Origin: Streptomyces parvus
GTDB lineage: Bacteria > Actinomycetota > Actinomycetes > Streptomycetales > Streptomycetaceae
Direction of reading: 5' to 3'
Assembly (NCBI RefSeq): GCF_014648875.1
Contig: NZ_BMRY01000004.1
Location: 553,253 to 617,252, forward strand
Length of the DNA: 64,000 nucleotides
Part shown: piece by piece, positions 41,142-49,707 of the stretch
Numbering within the stretch: the first letter of the stretch is position 1
Layout of the letters: every line of letters begins with the position of its first letter
Notes under the pieces: model-generated
Told to the model about the DNA's origin: nothing
The model's database searches: none
What the model saw: the letters and a program-made list of their open reading frames with translations, nothing else
Program-made: the position numbers and the translations under genes

Positions 41142-41156
41142 ATGCCGAACCCGGCC

Positions 41157-41185
41157 AGGCTATCCACCTGAGTGGAGCATGACAA
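41157..41185 (-). promoter_or_regulatory. Candidate amidase promoter
   Basis: On the minus strand, TTGTCA (41185-41180), a 17-base spacer and TAGCCT (41162-41157) form a good principal-sigma promoter. The transcript would start near 41150, just before the terminator-like hairpin. Confidence 0.6.
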
Positions 41186-41252
41186 AGGGGCCGGCCGTCG
41201 ATCTCGCTGGCAACATCCTGCAAATCGAGGGGGAGTTGTTCGATCCGCTGCG

Positions 41253-41285
41253 CCTGTCGGGTGACATCGAGCGTCACCCGACAGG
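41253..41285 (-). terminator. Terminator of the nitroreductase gene
   Basis: A perfect 13-bp stem CCTGTCGGGTGAC with a 7-base loop, 33 bases past the nitroreductase stop. Confidence 0.75.
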
Positions 41286-41317
41286 GGAGCGGGCGCCGGT
41301 TGACGCGGGGCCCGTCG

Positions 41318-42049
41318 CTACCAGCGGTCGCGGTGGATGACGTCCGCCACCGGGCGCCGCCGGACGGGCCCGAAGTTGCCCGCGGGCCACCCCACCGGAA
41401 CGGCGGCGAACGTCGCCATGTCCTCCGGGATGCCCAGCTCCTTCTTCCACTCCTGTTCCAGCATCAGATGCCAGATGGTGATGTTCGCCGCCAGCCCCAG
41501 CCCCCGGGCCGCGAGCAGCAGGTTCTGCACCCCCGGATAGACGCAGGAGCCCTCCGCCAGCGCCTGGAACCGGGTCTGCGTGTTCATCATGTGCTCCGTG
41601 CCCGCCGGGCCGAGCGCCCGCGCCGACGCGGCGAGACCCTCCTCGTCCAGGCGCGGCTCCGGGAACCGGTAGCACGGCACGATCAGCGCCGGGGTGTCGG
41701 CGAAGTGGTCGCGCTGATACTCGATCGCCGCGACCATCCGGCCGTACGCCGCCTCGTCCATGCCCTTGGGGGCGTACTTCCCGGTCGTCGCCAGATACGC
41801 GTCCACGCACCGCTTCCACAACGGGGCGAGCCGCGCCATCACCTGGCGGTCCGTCACCACCACGTACTCGTAACACTGCATGTTGCCGCCGCTGGGCCCC
41901 CAGACGGCCGCCTGTATCAGCTGCTCGATCGTCTCGTCCGGCACCGGGTCCGGCTTGAGGCGGCGCATGGCGCGCATCGTGGACATCGTGTCGAAGAGAG
42001 CGGGGCCGCCGAGGGCGGACGGGTCGGCCTGAACCGTTTCCATGGTCAT
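41318..42049 (-). CDS. Nitroreductase-family flavoprotein
   Basis: A 243-residue FMN-dependent oxidoreductase. The N-terminal half carries the family signature MSTMRAMRRLKPDPVPDETIEQLIQAAVWGPSGGNMQ near residues 22-60, which binds FMN phosphate. The C-terminal half has EGSCVYPGVQNLLLAARGLGLAANITIWHL and PEDMATFAAVPVGWPAGNFGPVRRRPV. Such enzymes reduce nitro groups, quinones or enones with NAD(P)H, and some act as dehydrogenases in natural-product pathways. Two in-frame ATG codons (42049 and 42043) are both possible. It lies downstream of the F420-type gene on the same strand, separated by 100 bases. Confidence 0.88.
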   Translation of the reverse strand: MTMETVQADPSALGGPALFDTMSTMRAMRRLKPDPVPDETIEQLIQAAVWGPSGGNMQCYEYVVVTDRQVMARLAPLWKRCVDAYLATTGKYAPKGMDEAAYGRMVAAIEYQRDHFADTPALIVPCYRFPEPRLDEEGLAASARALGPAGTEHMMNTQTRFQALAEGSCVYPGVQNLLLAARGLGLAANITIWHLMLEQEWKKELGIPEDMATFAAVPVGWPAGNFGPVRRRPVADVIHRDRW

Positions 42050-42149
42050 GATCGCGGAGTTTACGGTTCTGGCCGGTGCGCCGTAAGGGCCTTCGGCGGC
42101 CGGACCCCGCAGGCTTCGCGCAGGCCCTCGCGGCTCCCGCCCCGCCGTC

Positions 42150-42608
42150 TCAGGTCCGCGTCAGCCGCACCACCGGGATGTCCCGCTCGGTGCCCGCCTG
42201 ATACTCCCCGTAGCGCGGGAACAACTCCACCAGACCCGGCCAGACCCGTGCCTTCTCCTCGGCCGGAAGCGTCGCCGCGACCGCCCCGAACCGCTCTGTC
42301 TCCACCCGCAGTTGAACCTCGGGGTCGGCCTGGAGGTTCAGATACCACAGCGGCGGGCGGTCCGAGCCGCCGTTGGACGCCACGATCAGATAGTCCTCGC
42401 CGTCCCGCCCGTACATCAGCACCGTGCGCCGCACCGTCCCGCTGCGCCGGCCGACGTAGTCCATCAGCAGGCAGGGGACACCGAGCTGGGTCGTGCCCTT
42501 CGTGCCGCCGGAGGACTCGTACAGCTCGGCCTGCCGGGCCACCCAGTCGGCGGGGCTCAGCGCGACCTCCGCGGTGCCGTCGCGATCGCCGTCCTGCTCG
42601 GCCGTCAT
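42150..42608 (-). CDS. Deazaflavin (F420)-dependent nitroreductase-family protein
   Basis: A 152-residue protein. ATG 42608 follows AAGGAG. It belongs to the Ddn/DUF385 split-barrel family: GGTKGTTQLGVPCLLMDYVGRRSGTVRRTVLMYGRDGEDYLIVASNGGSDRPPLWYLNLQADPEV (spanning roughly residues 35-100) carries the basic and Gly-rich residues used to bind F420. The C-terminal part has WPGLVELFPRYGEYQAGTERDIPVVRL. Members move hydride from F420H2 to quinones or unsaturated substrates. It is divergent from the ACP operon with 264 bases between, hinting at shared regulation. Confidence 0.87.
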   Translation of the reverse strand: MTAEQDGDRDGTAEVALSPADWVARQAELYESSGGTKGTTQLGVPCLLMDYVGRRSGTVRRTVLMYGRDGEDYLIVASNGGSDRPPLWYLNLQADPEVQLRVETERFGAVAATLPAEEKARVWPGLVELFPRYGEYQAGTERDIPVVRLTRT

Positions 42609-42872
42609 GGGCTTCTCCTTCTCTCGTGGCGCCCCGTACGGGCTGCGCCTCCATCCTGGCATCCCCGCCCCCTGCCCCCGCTCGTCACCGCACCCCGGAT
42701 TCGTACACCTGGACAGCCCGCCCACCGGACGGGGGAACGCGGACCGGGGGGCCGCCCGCGAAGGCGTATAAAGGGTCCTTCCGGAGCAGCCGGCGTCCCC
42801 CGATGGCCCCTCCCCCCACCTCCCCTCACCACGCGGCCGGCGTCACCGCGTCACCGAGCCCAGGAGAGCCGA

Positions 42873-43106
42873 ATGAGCACGTCGGAAGAGATCAGCACGC
42901 TGCTGGTGACGAAGTTCGGAACCGATCCGGAGGCCATCCACCCCGATGTTCCCCTGCACCGCCTGCGGCTGGACTCCCTCGCCCTGGAGGAACTGCGGCT
43001 GCACATCGAGGACCGGCTCGACGTGGACCTGGAGGACGTCGCGCTCACCTCGCGCGACACCGTCGGCCGCCTCGTCGAGGCCGTGCAGGGGAAGGTCACC
43101 GCATGA
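42873..43106 (+). CDS. Acyl carrier protein (orphan operon)
   Basis: A 77-residue acyl carrier protein starting at ATG 42873 behind AGGAGAG. The phosphopantetheine-attachment motif is LRLDSLALEELRLHIEDRL with Ser near residue 35, in the helix II context required for holo-ACP synthase, followed by VDLEDVALTSRDTVGRLVEAV. It differs from a housekeeping FabD-linked AcpP by its location with a single ketosynthase and a hydrolase. The stop overlaps the ketosynthase start (ATGA), pointing to coupled translation in equal amounts. Confidence 0.92.
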   Translation: MSTSEEISTLLVTKFGTDPEAIHPDVPLHRLRLDSLALEELRLHIEDRLDVDLEDVALTSRDTVGRLVEAVQGKVTA

Positions 43107-44368
43107 GCCCGGCCGCCGCAGCCTCCTACCGCCGGACCCCGCTCGCCCCGTTCGCCGCCGCCGTCACCGGCGTCGGTCTGGTCACCTCGGCCGGTACGGG
43201 CACGGCCGCCGCCTGGCACGGCGTCACCGAGGGCCTCGCGCCGTCCGCCGCACCCCGGCCCGAACTGGACGGTCTGCCCTGCGACTTCTTCTACTCCGTC
43301 ACCGACTGCGACCCGGGGGCCGTCCTCGGCGTGGCCACCCAGCGGCTGATGGACCGCTTCGCCCAGCTCGCCGTCATCGCCGCCCGTGAGGCCGTCGCCG
43401 ACGCCGGACTCGACCCGGCCGTATGGGACGGCGGCCGCGTCGGCGTCGTCATCGGCTCCGCCCACGGCGGACTGCCCTTCTACGACGAACAGGCCGCGGC
43501 GCTCGCCGCGCGCGGCCCCCGCCGCGTCTCCCCGAAGCTCGCCCCGCTGAGCGTCGTCAACGGCGCGGCCAGCAGCGTCAGTCTGGACCTCGGCGTCCAC
43601 GGGCCCAGCCAGGCCGTCTCCACCGCCTGTTCCTCCGGCACCGTCGCCATCGGCACCGCCCACCAGATGCTCCGCTCCGGGGCCTGCGACATCGTCATCA
43701 CGGGCGGCGCGGAATCCACCTGCACCCGCCTCCTGATCGCCAGCGCGTGCAGCCTCAAGGCCGTCTCCACCCGCCGCGAGGACCCCGCCGCCGCCTGCCG
43801 CCCCTTCGACACCCACCGCGACGGCTTCGTCGTCGGCGAGGGCGCGGGCCTGCTCGTCCTGGAACACCCGGACCACGCCCGCGCCCGGGGCGCCACCGTC
43901 CGCGCCCACGTCAACGGCTACGGTGCCTCCAGCGACGCCCACTCCGCCGTCGCCCCGGACCCCGACGGCCTCGGCATCGAACGCGCCCTGCGCACCGCGC
44001 TCGCCGATGCCGGCCTCTCCCCGGACGACGTCGGGCACGTCAACGCCCACGGCACCTCGACGCTCTCCAACGACCTGATCGAGGCGACGATGCTGCGCCG
44101 GGTCCTCGGCGACACCCCCCTGGTGACCTCCACCAAGGCGATGACCGGCCACACCCTCGGCGCGGCGGGCGGCATCGAGACCGCGCTCACCGTGCTCGCC
44201 CTCCAGCACCAACTGGTCCCGCCGACCGTCAACCTGGACGCACCCGACCCGCAGATCCCCATCGACGTGGTCGCCAAGGAAGCCCGCACCGCCTCCTTCG
44301 GCTGCGCGGTCAAGACCTCGCTCGGCTTCGGCGGACACAACGCGGCACTCGTCCTCACCAGGTCCTGA
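43103..44368 (+). CDS. Beta-ketoacyl-ACP synthase (FabF/KAS II-like)
   Basis: A 421-residue condensing enzyme. The first half begins AAVTGVGLVTSAGTGTAAAW. The active-site Cys is residue 176 in STACSSGTVAIG. The conserved His motif VNAHGTSTLSND, the Lys motif TKAMTGHTLGAAGG and the terminal His motif SLGFGGHNAALVL all follow, so decarboxylative condensation should be intact. It is not a chain-length factor, because Cys is present and there is only one ketosynthase. It would extend an acyl chain carried by the adjacent ACP using malonyl-ACP. No ketoreductase, dehydratase or acyltransferase gene adjoins, so fatty-acid synthesis enzymes must supply those steps. Confidence 0.93.
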   Translation: MSPAAAASYRRTPLAPFAAAVTGVGLVTSAGTGTAAAWHGVTEGLAPSAAPRPELDGLPCDFFYSVTDCDPGAVLGVATQRLMDRFAQLAVIAAREAVADAGLDPAVWDGGRVGVVIGSAHGGLPFYDEQAAALAARGPRRVSPKLAPLSVVNGAASSVSLDLGVHGPSQAVSTACSSGTVAIGTAHQMLRSGACDIVITGGAESTCTRLLIASACSLKAVSTRREDPAAACRPFDTHRDGFVVGEGAGLLVLEHPDHARARGATVRAHVNGYGASSDAHSAVAPDPDGLGIERALRTALADAGLSPDDVGHVNAHGTSTLSNDLIEATMLRRVLGDTPLVTSTKAMTGHTLGAAGGIETALTVLALQHQLVPPTVNLDAPDPQIPIDVVAKEARTASFGCAVKTSLGFGGHNAALVLTRS

Positions 44369-44390
44369 GCGGAAGGGAACGCAGCACCCC

Positions 44391-45314
44391 ATGCCCGAGG
44401 AGATCATCCGGACCCTGTCGGCCGACGGAGTGCGCTACGGCTACCGCGTCCTGCCGTACGACCGGAGCGGCGGGGCCGTCCCCCGTACCGAACCGACGCT
44501 CATTCTCGGGGGCGCGCTCCAGGGCATGTTCGGCTGGCCCCAGATGGACGACCACCTGGGCCCGGCCACCGACGTGGTCACCGCCGACCTGCCCGGCATG
44601 GGCGGCGCCGACCCGCTCCCGCCGGGACCCAGCGCCGAACTGCTGCGCCGCGCCGTCCTCGGCATCGCCGACGACCTCGGCGCCCCCCGGCTCAACGTCT
44701 TCGGTTTCTCCTACGGCACCGCCATCGCCTTCGGCTTCGCCCAGCACCATCCGGAGCGGGTGGCCCGGCTCGCCCTCGGCGGGGTGCCGGTTCACATCGA
44801 CGCCGCCCAGGTCGCCTGCTGGGAGCGGGCCCGGCGGCAACTGGCCGCCGGGGACCGGGAGGGGTTCGCCACCACGGCGGCCGACGCGCTGATGTGTCTC
44901 GACCCTGAACGCCCGGTACACCGCAGGGAGTTGGCCCGGCGCTATGTGCGACGCTCCTTCCTCCACGCGCTCACCCACTCGCCCCACGCGGCGGACTCGC
45001 TCCACCGGGCGCTGGCCGACCGGCCCGACTTCACGGGCGGACTCACCGGCGTACCGGCGCTGGTCTTCGCCGGGGAGCACGACACGGTCACCTCGGCCGA
45101 GCGGCAGCGGGAGTTCGCCGCGACGATCGAGGGGAGCCGGTTCCTGACGGTCGGGGAGTCCGACCACTGGGTGGTCCTGGAGCGGGCCGAGGAGGTGGCC
45201 TCGCTGGTCACCGGGTTCTTCACCGGGCGGGAGCAGCCGGTGGCCTCAACAGCCCATGGGACCGGCGCTGTTGTGCTGCCACGTCAGGCCACGGCCCCGG
45301 CCGGACGGACCTGA
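44391..45314 (+). CDS. Alpha/beta-hydrolase of the ACP-KS operon
   Basis: A 307-residue hydrolase starting at ATG 44391 behind GGAAGGGAA, 22 bases after the ketosynthase stop. The nucleophile elbow is FGFSYGTAIAFG (Ser near residue 108), with acid GEHDTVTS and His in GESDHWVVLERAEEV. The cap region has MCLDPERPVHRRELARRYVRR. Its place directly behind the ACP and ketosynthase suggests release of a chain from the ACP as a thioesterase, or modification of the product, which is inference. The C-terminal 25 residues are unstructured. It converges on the secreted nuclease gene. Confidence 0.88.
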   Translation: MPEEIIRTLSADGVRYGYRVLPYDRSGGAVPRTEPTLILGGALQGMFGWPQMDDHLGPATDVVTADLPGMGGADPLPPGPSAELLRRAVLGIADDLGAPRLNVFGFSYGTAIAFGFAQHHPERVARLALGGVPVHIDAAQVACWERARRQLAAGDREGFATTAADALMCLDPERPVHRRELARRYVRRSFLHALTHSPHAADSLHRALADRPDFTGGLTGVPALVFAGEHDTVTSAERQREFAATIEGSRFLTVGESDHWVVLERAEEVASLVTGFFTGREQPVASTAHGTGAVVLPRQATAPAGRT

Positions 45315-45351
45315 GCTTCGGTCCGCCGGCCGGGGCCGGGTGCCCCGCGTC

Positions 45352-47763
45352 CTACCAGGGCCAGAGGCCGCCGACCTTGATCCGCACCACCTGCGGGTCG
45401 TGGTCGCTCGCCTGGTCCGCGAACTCGGCGTTGATGTGCACCACGTCGTAGTCGAGGCGGCGGACGCCGGGGCTCGTCAGGATGTGGTCCAGCGTCTGCG
45501 AGTTGCCGTCGAAGACATAGCTGTACCGCTCGCCGACGGGCAGCGTGCTGATCAGCGGCTTCAGCGCCTTCCCCTTGGTCAGCGCCTTCATCGTCGGGGA
45601 GAACTCGAAGTCGTTGAAGTCCCCGAGCGCGACGACGTGCGCCGACCGGTCCGCCTTCAGCAGCGAGGTGACGAAGGTGTTGACCTCGGCGGCCTGCTGG
45701 ATCCGCTTCGTCTCCGAGGACCGCGTCGGCTCCTGGTAGCGGCCGTGCAGCGGCTGGTCGCCGCCCTTGGAAGCGAAGTGGTTGCCGATGACGAAGACCC
45801 GCTTGCCCCGGAACACGAACTCGCCCACCAGCGGCTTGCGGCTGTCCGCCCACGCCGGGCTCGCCGGGTTGATCCGGCCCGGGGACGCGGACAGCTTGAC
45901 GCCCAGCCAGGTGTCGACGGCCCGCACCGGCGTGGTGGCGTCGCCGCCCGGCCGGTCGGTGAAGGAGACCCGCTTCGGGTTGTAGAGGAAGACGTTGCGG
46001 ATGTTGCCGCCCGGCTCGCCGCCGTCCTTGTTGTTCTCGGGAGCGATGTAGCGCCAGGCGTAGCGCGGCCCGCCCTTCGCGACGACCGCGTCCGTGAACC
46101 GCTTCAACGTCGCCTCGGAGCCCGTCGTACCGTCGTTCACCGCGCCGTTGTCGTCCTGGATCTCCTCCAGCGACACGATGTCGGGGGAGGACAGGTTGAC
46201 CGCGACGCCCTCGGCCAGAGTGTCGAACTTGGCCTGGTCGTCGCCCGCGTCGAGGTTCTCCACGTTGTACGTGGCGACCGCCAGTTCGTCCCTCTTCTGC
46301 TTGCGGGTCACCTCGCGCCGCAGCTTGTTGTCGACGACCGTGCCCAGCTCGGTGGCCTGCACGTTGTAGCCGCCGTAGCTCGCGTAGTCGAGTACGCCGG
46401 TGGTGCGGCCCTTGAGCACGTCGCCCACGTTCGCCGTCGGAACCGGCTGGGCCGGGTCCAGGGACATCACCTTGAGCCGGCCGGTGTTCTGGTCCTCGTA
46501 CGAGGCGTAGAGCGTGCCGCCGCGCCGGGTCGGGTTCTCCTTCGGCTTGACCGTCACCCAGATCTCGTCGTACGCGGTCGTCGCCCCGGTCACCCGGGTG
46601 TCGGCGATCCGGACCCGGGAGCCCTCCAGCGCCTCGTACAGGTCCAGGGCGTACGTGGCCGGGGCCAGCGGGAGCGCGTCGATCGCCCCGCCGTCCGCCG
46701 AGGGCACGTAACGGCCGGGCACCGAGCGGGCGTCGAGGACGACCGGGGCGGGCAGCGCGTTGCCGGAGGAGACCACGGTGACGCGGGGGCCGGTGATCTG
46801 GGTGATCGACTGGGTGGCCGCGCCCGGGTAGTACTCGGCGACCTTGCCGCTGACCAGGACGGAGTCCCCGGCCTTGACGGTCGGCGCGGCGGAGCCGGTG
46901 TAGACGAACAGGCCCTCGCTCGTGCGCGGGTCGTTGTCGGGTGCGGTGTCCTGGATCCAGAAGCCGCGCGAGCCGCTGGTGCGTACGCCGGTGACGATGC
47001 CCGGGACGCCGGTGACCGCCGTGCCCTCCAGCGGGGAGACGCGGGTGGTGCCCTGGATGTCGTGGATCCGTACGTCGCCGGGCTCGGTCGGGCCGGGCTC
47101 CTCGGGCTCCTGGCCGCCGCCGGACGTCTCGCCCTTGGTGTTGACCGGGGTGGGCGTACCCGCGGAGAGGTCGGCGGCGTTGTCGTCGGTGTCGGCGAGC
47201 GAGGCCGCCCGGGCGACGGAGGCGGTGGCCGAGGCGCCGGGGACCGGGCCGCTGCCCTCCCGGACGACCGCGGAGCCGTAACCGACCAGATCGACGATCC
47301 GGGTGTCCGCCGCGCAGTCCGCCGCCGACTTGCAGGTGAGCGGGGCCGTCCCGGAGACCAGGGCGACGGTGCCGCTGCCCGCCGCCATGGCGATCGTGCC
47401 GGTGGCGTCCGCGGTGGGCAGTGCGACCGTACCGCCGGTTCCCGCGGCCTGCGCGACCAGATAGCGGCCGCCGGGCGCGATCGACCCGGACAGCTCGGAG
47501 ACCTGCCACTGCGAGCCGGCCGACGGGCTGCCCGGCAGGTACTGGACGCTGAGGCCGTCGACTTCGAAGGGTGTGGAGCCGACGCCCGCCAGCTCGACGA
47601 AGTCCCGGGTCAGCGTCGCGCCGGAGTTGCCCCCGCCGCCGTACACCTCCGAGATGACGGCGGTGGCCGACGGCGCCGCCTGGGCGGCGGGCAGGGCGGT
47701 CACCGCGAGAGCGACGGCGACGGCGCCGGTCAGCAGGACGGAACCGGATCTGTATATCTGCAC
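45352..47763 (-). CDS. Secreted endonuclease/exonuclease/phosphatase-family nuclease
   Basis: An 803-residue extracellular nuclease of the ExeM/NucH type. GTG 47763 opens a signal peptide (to about AAQAAP, residue 30); a TTG 15 bases upstream lacks a ribosome site. Residues 35-165 look like a lamin-tail domain (AVISEVYGGGGNSGATLTRDFVELAG). An OB-like linker (GIVTGVRTSGSRGFWIQD) follows. The EEP catalytic domain covers about residues 500-800: VATYNVENLD, IVSLEEIQD, FVIGNHFASKGGD, VVALGDFNDFEFSP and SDHDPQVV supply metal-binding and catalytic residues. It probably degrades extracellular DNA. It lies downstream of the cellulase gene on the same strand. Confidence 0.9.
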   Translation of the reverse strand: MQIYRSGSVLLTGAVAVALAVTALPAAQAAPSATAVISEVYGGGGNSGATLTRDFVELAGVGSTPFEVDGLSVQYLPGSPSAGSQWQVSELSGSIAPGGRYLVAQAAGTGGTVALPTADATGTIAMAAGSGTVALVSGTAPLTCKSAADCAADTRIVDLVGYGSAVVREGSGPVPGASATASVARAASLADTDDNAADLSAGTPTPVNTKGETSGGGQEPEEPGPTEPGDVRIHDIQGTTRVSPLEGTAVTGVPGIVTGVRTSGSRGFWIQDTAPDNDPRTSEGLFVYTGSAAPTVKAGDSVLVSGKVAEYYPGAATQSITQITGPRVTVVSSGNALPAPVVLDARSVPGRYVPSADGGAIDALPLAPATYALDLYEALEGSRVRIADTRVTGATTAYDEIWVTVKPKENPTRRGGTLYASYEDQNTGRLKVMSLDPAQPVPTANVGDVLKGRTTGVLDYASYGGYNVQATELGTVVDNKLRREVTRKQKRDELAVATYNVENLDAGDDQAKFDTLAEGVAVNLSSPDIVSLEEIQDDNGAVNDGTTGSEATLKRFTDAVVAKGGPRYAWRYIAPENNKDGGEPGGNIRNVFLYNPKRVSFTDRPGGDATTPVRAVDTWLGVKLSASPGRINPASPAWADSRKPLVGEFVFRGKRVFVIGNHFASKGGDQPLHGRYQEPTRSSETKRIQQAAEVNTFVTSLLKADRSAHVVALGDFNDFEFSPTMKALTKGKALKPLISTLPVGERYSYVFDGNSQTLDHILTSPGVRRLDYDVVHINAEFADQASDHDPQVVRIKVGGLWPW

Positions 47764-47880
47764 GGGAGGAGCCCCCAACTGAACTGAGTGGTAGGGGCAA
47801 AAGCTATGCGCGTAGAACGGGGCATGACAAGGCGCTGGAGGTTAATTCCGTGCGTATCCATGGTGATCGTGACAACAACG

Positions 47881-47918
47881 CGCCCGGTCGCGGTCCTGGG
47901 AAGGGCCGCGACCGGGCG
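47881..47918 (-). terminator. Distal terminator after the cellulase gene
   Basis: CGCCCGGTCGCGG (47881-47893) pairs perfectly with CCGCGACCGGGCG (47906-47918). It is the second of two hairpins between the cellulase stop and the nuclease start. Confidence 0.7.
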
Positions 47919-47927
47919 CGTCGCGAA

Positions 47928-47959
47928 GGTCTCCGCCCCGGCCGGCCGGGGCGGAGACC
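47928..47959 (-). terminator. 32-bp perfect palindrome at the cellulase stop
   Basis: GGTCTCCGCCCCGGCC and its exact complement abut, ending two bases from the cellulase stop. It is the likely primary terminator, although the lack of a loop makes a cruciform also possible. Confidence 0.75.
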
Positions 47960-47961
47960 GG

Positions 47962-49041
47962 TCACTGCCGGATGCGGTCGCGGATCCAGACCCCGGCCTC
48001 CTTCAGGACCCCGGTCCCCGTCCAGTTGCCGCCGTTGCAGGTGCCGGTCCTGAAGACGGCGCCGGAGCGGTGGTCGTCGGAGTAGTTCCAGTTGGTCCAG
48101 GAGATCTTCTTGCGCTTCATCAGGTCGAGGTAGCGCTGCGACATGGTGAAGTCGTTCGCGCCCTCGCCCGCGTAGTTCTGTGTCCCGAACTCCGTGACGA
48201 AGACGGGCAGTCGGTCGGAGGCCCGGTCGAGGGTGTTGAGGTACTCCTCGCGGTGCGATGCCGCGTAGAAGTGGAAGGTGTACATGATGTTCGAGGCGTT
48301 GACGGGGTTGTTCACGACCTCCGACTCGTTGGAGCCCTCGGACACCCCGAAGGACGACCAGGCGCGCGTGCCGACCAGTACCACGGCGTCGGGGTCCTGG
48401 GCCCGGATCACCGGGATGATCTGCTCGGCGTACGACTTGATGGCCGACCAGCTCACCCCCGAGGGTTCGTTGGCGATCTCGTAGAGCACACCCGGGTGGT
48501 TCTTGTACTTCTTCGCCATCGCCGTGAAGAAGGTCTTGGCCCGGTCCAGGTTCGCGTTCGGGTCGCCCGGGGTCAGCATGTGCCAGTCGATCACCGCGTA
48601 CATGCCGCGCGCGTGCGCCGCGTCGACGAACTTCTGCGCACGGGCGGTGAATCCGGCGGGATCCGTCTCGTAACCGCCCTCCTGTACGTAGGTGGAGACG
48701 CGCAGCACGTCGGAGCGCCAGTCCTGGGCGAGCGCGTCGAGCGAGCCGTCGGTGACGCACTGGGCGTACCACTGGGTGCCGTGCGTGCTCATGCCGTTGA
48801 GTGCGACTGCCTGGCCGGAGGCGTTGCAGAGCTGGCGGCCGCAGACCGAGAGCTGCCCGTTGGCGGCGAGTGGGGTGGCGGCGGTGGGGGCGGCGGGCGC
48901 CGGTGCGGCTCCGGCGCGGACGGGAGCCATCAGCGCGGTGACGACACCGAGCGCGGACGCGGCGAGCAGGGCTTTGCGGGCCATTCCGCGACGGCCGGTC
49001 GTGACCGTGGGGGTGGTGGGGGGAGTGGTGCGCTGGTGCAT
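47962..49041 (-). CDS. Secreted GH5 endoglucanase (cellulase)
   Basis: A 359-residue secreted cellulase. ATG 49041 leads to a long Arg-containing signal peptide (GRRGMARKALLAASALG, cleavage near AGAAP). The GH5 TIM barrel begins NGQLSVCGRQLCNASGQAVALNGMSTHG. Conserved residues include DVLRVSTYV, VIDWHML, the acid/base Glu in YEIANEPSG and the nucleophile Glu in VFVTEFGT, then SWTNWNYSDD. It hydrolyses internal beta-1,4-glucan bonds. There is no carbohydrate-binding module. Upstream (49092-49112) an AAAGTAAAGGTTCCTACC element resembles the GTTAGGAAAC-type motifs I associate with streptomycete polysaccharide genes. Confidence 0.93.
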   Translation of the reverse strand: MHQRTTPPTTPTVTTGRRGMARKALLAASALGVVTALMAPVRAGAAPAPAAPTAATPLAANGQLSVCGRQLCNASGQAVALNGMSTHGTQWYAQCVTDGSLDALAQDWRSDVLRVSTYVQEGGYETDPAGFTARAQKFVDAAHARGMYAVIDWHMLTPGDPNANLDRAKTFFTAMAKKYKNHPGVLYEIANEPSGVSWSAIKSYAEQIIPVIRAQDPDAVVLVGTRAWSSFGVSEGSNESEVVNNPVNASNIMYTFHFYAASHREEYLNTLDRASDRLPVFVTEFGTQNYAGEGANDFTMSQRYLDLMKRKKISWTNWNYSDDHRSGAVFRTGTCNGGNWTGTGVLKEAGVWIRDRIRQ

Positions 49042-49155
49042 GGTGGTGCTCCCTTCGGAGGGGGGTGGGAGGCGCCATGTCGGCAGAACTGAAAGTAAAG
49101 GTTCCTACCAATTGGCGTCAACGGTGATGGGCAACTTTCCTTCCTGTTGAACGCG

Positions 49156-49192
49156 CTCGGCGGAAGGGTCAGTTGGAGACCCTTCCGCCGAG
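49156..49192 (-). terminator. Terminator of the VOC gene
   Basis: A perfect 15-bp stem CTCGGCGGAAGGGTC with a 7-base loop, 35 bases past the VOC-protein stop. Confidence 0.8.
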
Positions 49193-49227
49193 TGTCCGTC
49201 CCGGATGCCGGTGTGCCGCGGTGCCGC

Positions 49228-49623
49228 TCAGTCCTCCCGCAGGGGATAGACCGCCAGCGAGAACGAGTGCCCCGCCGGATCCCCGTACACCCGCACGTCC
49301 CGGGGGCCGCTGTTGCTCTCACCGGTGTCGACGGGCCGGGCGCCCAGGGATATCGCCTCCCGCTCGGCCTCGTCGATGTCCTCACGCGCCACCAGGATCC
49401 GCAGATGCGCCTGCTGTGAATCCTCCGGGCGCGGCCAGCTCGGCGGGGCGTAGCCGTGGTCGCGGCGGATCGCGAGCCGGACGCCGTCGTTGCCGACGAT
49501 CTCGATGAAGTCGGGGTCGGTGCCGATCCGGGTCTCGGCGCCGAGGAGGCCGGCGTAGAACTCGGCCAGCTCCATGGGCTCGGCACAGTCAAGGACGAGG
49601 ACGCTCGTCTTCTCCACAGTCAT
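49228..49623 (-). CDS. VOC/glyoxalase-fold protein
   Basis: A 131-residue protein of the vicinal-oxygen-chelate superfamily starting at ATG 49623. The two-module pattern is visible: VLVLDCAEPMELAEFYAGLLGAE at the start and GDPAGHSFSLAVYPLRED at the end, with HLRILVAREDIDEAEREAISLGA between. In the first strand the usual metal His is replaced, so it may be a binding protein rather than a metalloenzyme. Such proteins include bleomycin-type resistance binders and glyoxalases. It is divergent from the MFS exporter with 84 bases between. Confidence 0.85.
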   Translation of the reverse strand: MTVEKTSVLVLDCAEPMELAEFYAGLLGAETRIGTDPDFIEIVGNDGVRLAIRRDHGYAPPSWPRPEDSQQAHLRILVAREDIDEAEREAISLGARPVDTGESNSGPRDVRVYGDPAGHSFSLAVYPLRED

Positions 49624-49707
49624 GCGGGAACGGGTACCCCCGGCGGGCGTGGCCACGCCGCCCGCCGGTCCGCGCGGAACGGTCGGACACCCCCTAAGGT
49701 GCGAACC

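Noticed and set aside
41077..41252. c-di-AMP (ydaO-type) riboswitch before the amidase
   Set aside because: The idea fits known control of wall hydrolases, but I could not see the conserved core in this short leader. Only the terminator-like hairpin is reported.
41261..43102. In-frame extension of the ketosynthase, including over the ACP gene
   Set aside because: It runs through the ACP gene in a different frame and is antisense to two reductase genes. ATG 43103 overlaps the ACP stop as expected for coupling.
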